Assembly: GCF_000739575.1 (NCBI RefSeq)
Contig: NZ_BBJO01000067.1
Location: 1-34,749, forward strand
Direction: 5' to 3'
Length of the DNA stretch: 34,749 nucleotides
Origin: Halobellus rufus
GTDB lineage: Archaea; Halobacteriota; Halobacteria; Halobacteriales; Haloferacaceae
The notes beneath the pieces were generated by a model. The model saw only the letters and a list, made by a program, of their open reading frames with translations, was not told the DNA's origin and ran no database searches. The position numbers and the translations under genes were made by a program. Below, in pieces: positions 28,392-34,749 of the stretch. Position 1 is the stretch's first letter. The number at the start of each line of letters is the position of its first letter.

Positions 28392-28470
28392 TTTTATAAA
28401 ATTGGGGGTCTCGACCACAATTGTTGTCACAAATCGGTCGTGACGGTAGCAGAGAGCAGAAATCGTTAAC
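28392..28470. promoter_or_regulatory. codB/codA divergent promoters with an imperfect palindrome between
   Basis: On the minus strand the codB TATA box is TTTTATAAAAA (28392-28402). On the plus strand the codA box is CGTTAAC (28464-28470), about 28 bases before its ATG. ACCACAATTGTTGT (28415-28428), an 8-bp palindrome ACAATTGT with partly matching flanks, lies just upstream of the codB box. It could be an operator for a shared regulator. Confidence 0.55.
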
Positions 28471-28497
28471 CGTCGGACGACCGCGTCTGCGAGTGAG

Positions 28498-29799
28498 ATG
28501 ACCGACTACATCGTCACGAACGGGCGGACGATCGGCGAGGCGGACGCCGTCGACGTCGAGATCCGCGACGGCGTCATCGACCGACTCGTTCCCGCGGGCG
28601 AGGGCGACCCGGACGCGTTCGACGCCGACCGGCGCTACGACGCTGGCGGACGGCTGCTCACGCCGCCGCTCATCGAACCGCACGTCCACCTCGACGCGAC
28701 GGGAACGGCGGGAAATCCCTCGTGGAACGACAGCGGGACGCTCGCGGAGGGCATCGAGGTGTGGGCCGAGTACAAGCAGGACATCACCGTCGACGACATC
28801 CTCGACCGGGCGACGAAGACCGTGGAGTGGTACGCCTCCCACGGCGTGACGCGGATCCGGACGCACGCGGACACGACGGAGCCGTCGCTGACGACGGTGG
28901 AGGCGCTCCTCGAGTTGAAGTCCCGGGTCTCGGACCTCGTCGATCTGCAGGTGGTCGCGTTCCCGCAGGACGGCATCCTGACCGACGAGTCCCACGAGGA
29001 CCTGCTTGTCGAGGCCGTCGAGATGGGCGTCGACCTCGTCGGTGCGATCCCGCACAACGAGTACACCCGCGAGGACGGGGTGAAGAGCGTCGAAATCGCC
29101 TGCGACCTCGCCGAGAAACACGACCTCCCGCTCGATCTCCACATCGACGAGACGGACGACCCGGGCTCGCGGTTCACGGAAGTGCTCGCCAGCGAGTCGA
29201 TCAAGCGCGGGATCGGCGACCGCGTGACTGCGAGTCACACGACGGCGACGCACTCGTACAACAACGCCTACGCGGACAAACTGATCTCGATGCTCGCCGA
29301 GAGCGGCGTGAGCGTCGTGACGAATCCGCCCGACAACTCCGTCCTGCAGGGGGCGTACGACGACTACCCGCGGCGACGCGGTCACACCCGGATCGACGAA
29401 CTCCGCGAGGCCGGCGTCACGGTCGGCCTCGGCCACGACTCCGTGCTCGACCCGTGGTACCACTACGGCGTCGCCGACCCGCTGGACGCCGCGTTCATCC
29501 TCGCGCACTACGCCCACATGGCCGGGCGCGGCGACGTCGAGGTGCTCTGGGAGATGCTCACCGAGGCGAACGCCGAGGTCTTCGGCGCGGGCGGCGGCGA
29601 CGCGAGCACGTACGGCCTCAGCGAGGGCAACGAGGGCTCGCTCGTCGTCTACGACAGCCCAGACGGCTTCAACGCGCTGCGCCGGCAAGCGCCGCGGACG
29701 CTGGTGCTCCGCGATGGCGAGCCGATCGCGGAGACCGAACCGAGCGTGACGACGGTGCATCGGGCCGACGGCGCGGTCGACGTCGACTACAAGCGGTAA
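28498..29799 (+). CDS. codA: cytosine deaminase
   Basis: This amidohydrolase of 433 residues hydrolyses cytosine to uracil for pyrimidine salvage. All E. coli CodA metal/active-site residues are present, shifted by one: His62 and His64 (EPHVHLD), His215 and Glu218 (LHIDE), His247 (SHTTATH) and Asp314 (GHDSVLDPW). Gln157 and Trp320 match the cytosine-binding residues. It works with the divergent permease codB. Some relatives also act on 5-methylcytosine or isoguanine, which matters because a DNA cytosine-5 methyltransferase follows 72 bases downstream. The start fits leaderless transcription. Confidence 0.93.
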   Translation: MTDYIVTNGRTIGEADAVDVEIRDGVIDRLVPAGEGDPDAFDADRRYDAGGRLLTPPLIEPHVHLDATGTAGNPSWNDSGTLAEGIEVWAEYKQDITVDDILDRATKTVEWYASHGVTRIRTHADTTEPSLTTVEALLELKSRVSDLVDLQVVAFPQDGILTDESHEDLLVEAVEMGVDLVGAIPHNEYTREDGVKSVEIACDLAEKHDLPLDLHIDETDDPGSRFTEVLASESIKRGIGDRVTASHTTATHSYNNAYADKLISMLAESGVSVVTNPPDNSVLQGAYDDYPRRRGHTRIDELREAGVTVGLGHDSVLDPWYHYGVADPLDAAFILAHYAHMAGRGDVEVLWEMLTEANAEVFGAGGGDASTYGLSEGNEGSLVVYDSPDGFNALRRQAPRTLVLRDGEPIAETEPSVTTVHRADGAVDVDYKR

Positions 29800-29830
29800 G
29801 CCAGCTCACAGTTCTCGGGATGCCCCGGGG

Positions 29831-29840
29831 CGTTTAAATA
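29831..29840 (+). promoter_or_regulatory. promoter of the cytosine-5 methyltransferase gene
   Basis: CGTTTAAATA, a good TATA box, lies 31-41 bases before the ATG at 29872. The methyltransferase can therefore be expressed independently of codA. Confidence 0.6.
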
Positions 29841-29871
29841 CGATCGCGAACGAGAAACGAGCAGATTCCGA

Positions 29872-30936
29872 ATGCAGGACGCCGACTTCGATCGCTCGTC
29901 GATCAAGGTGCTCGATCTGTTCTGCGGCGGCGGCGGGCTCTCGGAGGGCTTCCTGCAGGCCGGCTACGACGTCGTCGCCGGCGTCGACGCCAACGCGGAC
30001 TTCCTCGCGACGTACGAGCACAACCACGAGGACGCGCTGGCGATCCAGGCCGACCTCGGAGAGGTCGGCCCCGAGGAGTTCTTCGCGGAGCACCCCGTCG
30101 AACGCGACGAGATCGACGTCGTGATCGGCGGCCCGCCCTGTAAGGGGTTCAGCATCGCGGGGCACCGCGACCCGGACGACGAGCGCAATTACCTCGTCGG
30201 CAACTTCATCGACTTCGTCGAATTCGTCCAGCCCGCGGCGTTCGTGATGGAGAACGTCCCGGGGATCAAGTCGATGGAGGGCGGCGACACCCTCCGGGCG
30301 ATCCTGGAGGGGTTCGAGCGCGCGGGCTACGAGAAGCCCGCCTACGAGACGCTCAACGCCGCCGACTACGGCGTCCCGCAGAACCGGCGGCGGGTCATCT
30401 TCCAGGGGCGTCGCGACGGCTCACGGCCGACGTACCCCGAGCGGACGCACGGTCCCTCGAAGCAGGCAACGCTGACCGGCAAGCGGTTGGAGCCGTACGT
30501 GACGGTCGAGGACGCGCTCTTGGATCGCGGGACGACGGGCGAGAGCCAGCGACCGATCGAGGAGCTCCCGAACCACGACGAGACGGACCACTCCGCGGAG
30601 ATGGTCGAGCGGATCGCCGAGGTCGAACCCGGCGACAGCCTCTACGAGAGCTACGGCGACAGCTGGCGACGGCTCCCGCGCGACGAGCCGTCGATCACGA
30701 TCAAGGAGAACCACAACGCGCCGTTCATCCACCCCGTCGAGGACCGCGTCGGCACCGTCCGCGAGTGTGCGATCCTCCAGTCGTTCCCCGACGACTACGT
30801 GTTTCAGGGCCCCAAGAGCACCCAGTTGAAAGTCGTCGGCAACGCGGTTCCACCGGGACTCTCGAAGGCCATCGCGGAGGCACTGGCCGAGGATCTGGCG
30901 GCGATGCGGCAGGCGAGCGTCGCCGACGCGGAGTGA
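29872..30936 (+). CDS. DNA (cytosine-5) methyltransferase
   Basis: This 354-residue enzyme transfers a methyl group from SAM to C5 of cytosine in DNA. Motifs occur in order: I LDLFCGGGGLSEGF (14-27), IV GGPPCKGFS with catalytic Cys90 (PCKG rather than the common PCQG), VI ENVPGI (about 127-132), VIII QNRRRVIF (about 169-176), IX RECAILQSFPDDY and X VVGNAVPPGLSKAIA near the end. The target-recognition region between VIII and IX (about 180-285) is short, so the site is likely short. The recognition sequence cannot be read. It is the probable partner of the HNH nuclease, or an orphan methylase. Confidence 0.93.
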   Translation: MQDADFDRSSIKVLDLFCGGGGLSEGFLQAGYDVVAGVDANADFLATYEHNHEDALAIQADLGEVGPEEFFAEHPVERDEIDVVIGGPPCKGFSIAGHRDPDDERNYLVGNFIDFVEFVQPAAFVMENVPGIKSMEGGDTLRAILEGFERAGYEKPAYETLNAADYGVPQNRRRVIFQGRRDGSRPTYPERTHGPSKQATLTGKRLEPYVTVEDALLDRGTTGESQRPIEELPNHDETDHSAEMVERIAEVEPGDSLYESYGDSWRRLPRDEPSITIKENHNAPFIHPVEDRVGTVRECAILQSFPDDYVFQGPKSTQLKVVGNAVPPGLSKAIAEALAEDLAAMRQASVADAE

Positions 30937-30944
30937 GCGACCAG

Positions 30945-31598
30945 CTATTCTCCGTCGCTTCGCCGCAACACGTTGTAGCCTTCCAGCACCTTCCCGAGCC
31001 GGTACATCGACGCGACGACGACATCGCAGGACGGCCGAACGGCGTCCTTCGGCACGTAACCGACGGACAGCCCCGCGACCTCCAGCATCGGGAGGTCGTT
31101 CGCGCCGTCGCCGACGGCGATGGTGCGGGAGAGCGGGACGTCGAGGTCGGCGGCGAGCGATTCGAGCGCGTCGTCCTTCGTCCCGGTGATGAGCGGTCCC
31201 TCGACGTCGCCGGTCAGGCGGCCGCCTTTCATCGGTAGACGGTTGGCGACGATGGTGTCGACCTCGACGCCCTCGCGTTCGAGCGCCGCCTCGACGCCGC
31301 GCTCGAAGCCGCCGGTCAGGATCGCGACGTGGTGGCCCGCTTCCCGGAGCCGCTCGATGAGGTCGGCCGCGCCGGGACGGAGCCGGACCTGCCCGAAGGC
31401 GTCCGCGGCCGCCTCCGCTTCGAGACCTTCGAGGAGGGAGGCGCGCTCTCGGAGGCTCTCGGCGTAGGAGATCTCGTCGTTCATCGCGCGATCGGTGATG
31501 TCGGCCATCCGGTCGGCGACGTCCTTTTTCTCGCCGAGGAGGACCGTCATCTCCGAGTCGGAGAGCGTTCCGTCGAAGTCGAAGGCTACGAGTCGCAT
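30945..31598 (-). CDS. serB: phosphoserine phosphatase
   Basis: This 217-residue HAD phosphatase performs the last step of serine synthesis (phosphoserine to serine). Motif I is FDFDGTLSDSE with Asp7 and Asp9, motif II is ILTGGFERG (about 98-106), the Lys is in TGTKDDALE (about 142-150), and motif IV is VGDGANDLPML (about 167-177). GGRLTGDVEGP before the Lys is the SerB hallmark. The ATG at 31598 is chosen because a TTGAAA box lies 25-30 bases upstream and the longer frame adds no family sequence. It is divergent from serA, the first enzyme of the same pathway. Its 3' end faces the methyltransferase gene, 8 bases apart. Confidence 0.93.
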   Translation of the reverse strand: MRLVAFDFDGTLSDSEMTVLLGEKKDVADRMADITDRAMNDEISYAESLRERASLLEGLEAEAAADAFGQVRLRPGAADLIERLREAGHHVAILTGGFERGVEAALEREGVEVDTIVANRLPMKGGRLTGDVEGPLITGTKDDALESLAADLDVPLSRTIAVGDGANDLPMLEVAGLSVGYVPKDAVRPSCDVVVASMYRLGKVLEGYNVLRRSDGE

Positions 31599-31620
31599 AC
31601 GCGGGGGTCTGTCGGAGAGG

Positions 31621-31730
31621 CTTTCAACCCACCTATCCGGCAAAGCTCGGTGGGCGCTACCAACGCACAACATAGACGTGCGTTAGCGATACGCAGAGCG
31701 CCGCTCGCGGCGATGAAGAAACGTTTAACC
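31621..31730. promoter_or_regulatory. divergent promoters for serB and serA
   Basis: On the minus strand GGGTTGAAAG (about 31621-31630) serves serB. On the plus strand ACGTTTAACC (31721-31730) lies 24-33 bases before the serA ATG. The 155-base gap could carry joint control of serine synthesis. Confidence 0.5.
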
Positions 31731-31753
31731 GGGAACCACAGCAGGGTTAGGAT

Positions 31754-33348
31754 ATGAAGGTCCTTATTACGGACCCGATCGACGACGCCGGTCTGGAACG
31801 CCTCCGAGAGGCGGGCCACGACGTCGAGACGGCCTACGACCTGGACGGTGAGGCGCTCTTAGAAGCAGTCGCGGACGCGAACGCCCTCGTCGTCCGGTCC
31901 GGAACCGAGGTGACCGAGGCGGTGTTCGAGGCCGCGTCGGACCTCGTCATCGTCGGCCGCGCCGGCATCGGCGTCGACAACATCGACATCGACGCCGCGA
32001 CCGAGCACGGCGTCATCGTCGCGAACGCGCCGGAGGGGAACGTCCGCGCGGCCGCCGAGCACACGGTCGCGATGTCGTTCGCGGCGGCGCGCTCGATCCC
32101 GCAGGCCCACGCCCGGCTGAAGGCAGGCGAGTGGGCCAAGAGCGACTACCTCGGCACCGAACTGAACGGCAAGACCCTCGGGATCGTCGGCCTCGGTCGC
32201 GTCGGTCAGGAGGTCGCGAAACGGCTCGACGGACTCGGGATGGACCTCGTCGCGTACGACCCCTACATCAGCGAGGAGCGCGCCGACCGACTCGGTGCCG
32301 AACTCGTCGAGTTCGAGGCGTGTCTCGAACAGGCCGACTTCCTGACGGTCCACACGCCGCTGACGCCGGAGACCGAGGGGATGATCTCGACCGACGAACT
32401 GGAACTGATGGGCAGCGGCTACCTCATCAACTGCGCCCGCGGCGGCGTCGTCGACGAGGACGCGCTCGCCGCAGCGGTCGACGACGGCACGCTCGACGGC
32501 GCGGCGATCGACGTGTTCGCCGAGGAGCCCGTCTCCCCGGACAGCCCGCTTCTCGATGTCGACGACGTCGTCGTCACGCCGCACCTCGGCGCGTCCACGG
32601 AGGCCGCCCAAGAGAACGTCGCGACGTCGATCGCGGATCAGGTCGACGCGGCGTTCGCGGGCGAACCGGTGATGAACGCGCTGAACGCCCCCTCCGTCGA
32701 CGAGAGCGTCTTCCCGCGCATCCGCCCGTACATCGGCCTCGCGGAGACCGCCGGCAAGGCGCCGCCCAACTCCTCGACGGTCGGATCTCGAACGTCGAGG
32801 TCACCTACGAGGGCGACATCGCCGAGGAGGACGTCGAACTCGTCACCGCCTCCGCGCTGAAAGGCGTCTTCGAGCCGCTGGAGTGGCAGGTCAACGCGGT
32901 CAACGCGCCGCAGATCGCCGAGGAACGCGGCATCGACGTCACCGAGTCCAAGCGGATGCAATCGGACGACTTCCAGAGCCTCGTGACCGTCACCGTCGGC
33001 AACGAGGACGACTCGCTGAGCGTCTGCGGGACGCTCTTCGCCGGCGACGATCCGCGGATCGTCCGCATCGACGGCTACCGCGTCGACGCGATCCCGCACG
33101 GGAAGATGCTCGTCGCGCGCAACGCCGACAAGCCCGGCGTCATCGGCTTCATCGGCTCGGTCCTCGGCGACTACGACATCAACATCGCGGGGATGTTCAA
33201 CGCCCGCCGCGACGAGGAGGGCGGCGAGGCGCTCACCGTCTACAACCTCGACGATCCGGTCCCCGAGGAGGTCGTCGAGACGCTGCTCGCCGACGAGCGG
33301 ATGATCGACGTCCGCTACCTCACGCTGAACGGCGAAGACGACGAGTAG
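31754..33348 (+). pseudogene. serA: D-3-phosphoglycerate dehydrogenase, interrupted by a one-base frameshift
   Basis: SerA oxidises 3-phosphoglycerate, the first step of serine synthesis. The N-terminal frame holds VGRAGIGVDNID, the NAD fold GIVGLGRVGQEVAKR (about 143-157), the catalytic Arg in NCARGGVVDE, the Glu region EEPV and His in TPHLGAST. At 32759-32761, after GLAETAGK (Lys335), one base is missing. The next frame continues AQLLDGRISNVEVTYEGDIA and runs through the allosteric-substrate-binding and ACT domains (MLVARNADKPGVIGFIG, then INIAGMF). Restored, the protein has 531 residues, normal for long SerA. Unrepaired it stops at 368 residues. Sequencing error or recent mutation are both possible. 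It is leaderless, divergent from serB. Confidence 0.88.
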
Positions 33349-33364
33349 AACCGTTCTCCGGTAG

Positions 33365-33378
33365 TTCTTTTCCTTTTA
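33365..33378 (+). terminator. T-rich terminator of serA
   Basis: TTCTTTTCCTTTTA begins about 16 bases after the serA stop. Two T4 runs without a hairpin are typical of archaeal terminators. Confidence 0.5.
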
Positions 33379-33742
33379 CGGATTCGGTTCGTCGGCCTGT
33401 AGCTTCTGCGTGGAGTCCTGCGCGACGTACCGTTCGGAGATCGACGCGTTCACCCGGACATCGCCGAACCGGTCTTCGGAAAATGGCGAATTTCGCCGAT
33501 CGTACCGAAGACAAAGCCGAACGTACTCGCGGACAGCCGAGCGTACTGGCCGACGGCCGACCGCTTCGAGAGCGACGGCGGCCTGCGTCGTCGACGCGGA
33601 CCGGGACGCGAAAGCCGAACTGAACTCCGACGGTCCGCACCGTACCGTCTGATGGGGGTAACCGTACTCTCGGGGATCCGACGCATAACAATCTGCGAGC
33701 GGGTCGATGAGAAGCCCGTCGGGGGCGCACCCGACGGAACTT
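33379..33742. other. intergenic region with the ferritin-like gene promoter, no other gene seen
   Basis: GCATAAC (33683-33689) is the likely TATA box for the gene at 33743, giving a leader of about 30 bases. Short frames in both directions match no family I know. No RNA gene or repeat stands out. Confidence 0.4.
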
Positions 33743-34699
33743 ATGACCGGACCAAACGACACAGAGGAGCGCGCGGCGCGGATCGCCGCATCGGTGAAGG
33801 ACCGACTCGCAGAGAAACGCAGCTCTCGGCGAGGGTTTTTGGGACGCACGGCGCTGCTTGGCGGGGCGTTGGTCGCGCTCGGCAGCGCGACGGGGAACAC
33901 GATCGCACAGCAGGAAGAGGACGAGGAACCCGAGACCGAGGAGACGGACGCCGGTGCCGCGTTCGACGACGTCGAGGGGACCGACGTCGACGTGTTGAAC
34001 TACGCGCTGTCGCTCGAACACCTCGAGAACGCGTTCTATCGCGAGGCGCTCGAGGAGTTCGACGAGGACGACTTCGCCGACGCAGAGCTGCTCTCGGAGT
34101 ACGACGAGGAGATACGAACCACCATCTTCAGTCACGTCGAGATGATCGCCGAGCACGAGGCCGCGCACGTGGAGGTGCTCTCGCAGGCGATCGAGCTACT
34201 CGGCGGGACGCCGGCGGAAGAAGCCTCCTACGACTTCGGGTACGAAGACGTCGACGAGTTCCTCGAGACCGCCCAGGTGCTCGAAAACACCGGGGTCGCG
34301 ACGTATCAGGGTGCGGCCCCGTTCGTCGAGAGTCCGGACCTCCTCTCGGCCGCACTGTCGATCCACAGCGTCGAGGCGCGCCACGCCGCGCTGTTGAACG
34401 AAGTGACCGGCGAGTCGCCCTTCCCCGACGCCTTCGACCCCGCACAGTCGCAGTCCGAGGTCCTCGACGCGGTCGAGGGCTTCATCGAGACGGACGAAGC
34501 CGACGAAGACGAAGAAGACGGTGAAGATGAAGAAGACGAAGAGGAGACTGCGGAGGACGAGGAGGACGGCGAAGAAGCCGACGACGAGGAGGAAACGGAG
34601 ACCGAAACCGAGACCGGAGAAGCGCCGGGAACCGAAACCGAAACGGGAGAGGCGCCGATGAACGAGACAGCGACGGAAGCGACGCCGACGGAGGAGTGA
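33743..34699 (+). CDS. Tat-exported ferritin-like domain protein with acidic repeat tail
   Basis: This is a 318-residue protein. A twin-arginine signal SSRRGFLGRTALLGG (residues 27-41) with a hydrophobic stretch to about 50 predicts folded export by Tat. Residues about 80-222 form a ferritin-like four-helix bundle with candidate metal ligands in SLEHLENAFYREAL, MIAEHEAAHVEVL and HSVEARHAALLNEV. The tail (about 250-318) is almost only Asp, Glu and Thr, with two ETETGEAP units. Similar proteins are common in haloarchaea; their role (iron, oxidative stress or a surface role) is not settled. ATG at 33743 is preferred over 33707, which precedes the expected transcription start and would place 12 extra residues before the signal. 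Confidence 0.86.
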   Translation: MTGPNDTEERAARIAASVKDRLAEKRSSRRGFLGRTALLGGALVALGSATGNTIAQQEEDEEPETEETDAGAAFDDVEGTDVDVLNYALSLEHLENAFYREALEEFDEDDFADAELLSEYDEEIRTTIFSHVEMIAEHEAAHVEVLSQAIELLGGTPAEEASYDFGYEDVDEFLETAQVLENTGVATYQGAAPFVESPDLLSAALSIHSVEARHAALLNEVTGESPFPDAFDPAQSQSEVLDAVEGFIETDEADEDEEDGEDEEDEEETAEDEEDGEEADDEEETETETETGEAPGTETETGEAPMNETATEATPTEE

Positions 34700-34749
34700 G
34701 CCGGCGGCGAGGCCGCGCGAACGGAGCCTGAGATCGGACGGGCGGGTCC

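Noticed and set aside
28371..28430. Twenty extra N-terminal residues for CodB
   Set aside because: The codB TATA box lies inside this stretch, so the mRNA should begin after it.
26962..29760. A 932-residue reading frame on the minus strand across codB and codA
   Set aside because: It is opposite codA and out of frame in codB, is made of Arg/Ala/Gly-rich filler and matches no family. GC-rich codon use suppresses stops in other frames.
33376..33900. Reading frames on both strands between serA and the ferritin-like gene
   Set aside because: They have Ser/Arg-rich composition, no recognisable family, and one overlaps the real gene start.

Overview
The window is a piece of a halophilic archaeal chromosome (class Halobacteria). 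The protein genes are very GC-rich and encode strongly acidic proteins. Most genes have a TATA-like box about 22-35 bases before the start codon and no Shine-Dalgarno, the leaderless pattern of haloarchaea. The rRNAs are clearly haloarchaeal, and the gene set (chromosomal protein MC1, amphi-Trp protein, splicing endonuclease next to trpS, archaeal valS and pheST) agrees. The order looks closest to Haloferacales, but I cannot name a genus.

Layout. Bases 1-5800 hold one rRNA operon on the minus strand: tandem promoters, 16S, tRNA-Ala(UGC), an internal spacer promoter, 23S, 5S, and a perfect 16-bp hairpin. Both large rRNAs are flanked by long inverted stems. The 16S stem contains a textbook bulge-helix-bulge and the 23S stem a near-perfect one. 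A tRNA-like fold sits just before the 5S. Bases 6141-8164 hold the MC1 gene, a small AbrB-like protein and pyrD. Bases 8192-17658 are mostly translation genes on the minus strand: valS, pheS-pheT, trpS and the tRNA splicing endonuclease endA, with a small amphi-Trp gene on the plus strand. Bases 18029-21841 hold a NucS-N/topoisomerase-zinc-finger protein, a HAD hydrolase and a Ski2/Hel308-type helicase broken by a one-base frameshift.

Bases 22020-24479 hold a 2Fe-2S ferredoxin, a MoaD/ubiquitin-like protein ending in GlyGly and a tungsten-type aldehyde ferredoxin oxidoreductase. lipA and a half-size EamA transporter follow. Bases 26052-30936 are the most unusual block: an HNH endonuclease with a winged-helix N-terminus, cytosine permease, cytosine deaminase and a DNA cytosine-5 methyltransferase. 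The end holds the divergent serine-synthesis pair serB/serA (serA carries a second one-base frameshift) and a Tat-exported ferritin-like protein with an acidic repeat tail.

How the parts relate. EndA, encoded here, is the family that cuts the bulge-helix-bulge motifs seen in the rRNA operon of the same window. It overlaps trpS by four bases, and tRNA-Trp is the classic intron-containing haloarchaeal tRNA. The ferredoxin, MoaD-like protein and oxidoreductase plausibly serve one tungstopterin redox activity. The HNH/methyltransferase pair may be a restriction-modification system split by a cytosine-salvage pair; this is inference. Many long reading frames opposite real genes are by-products of high GC and are left out.
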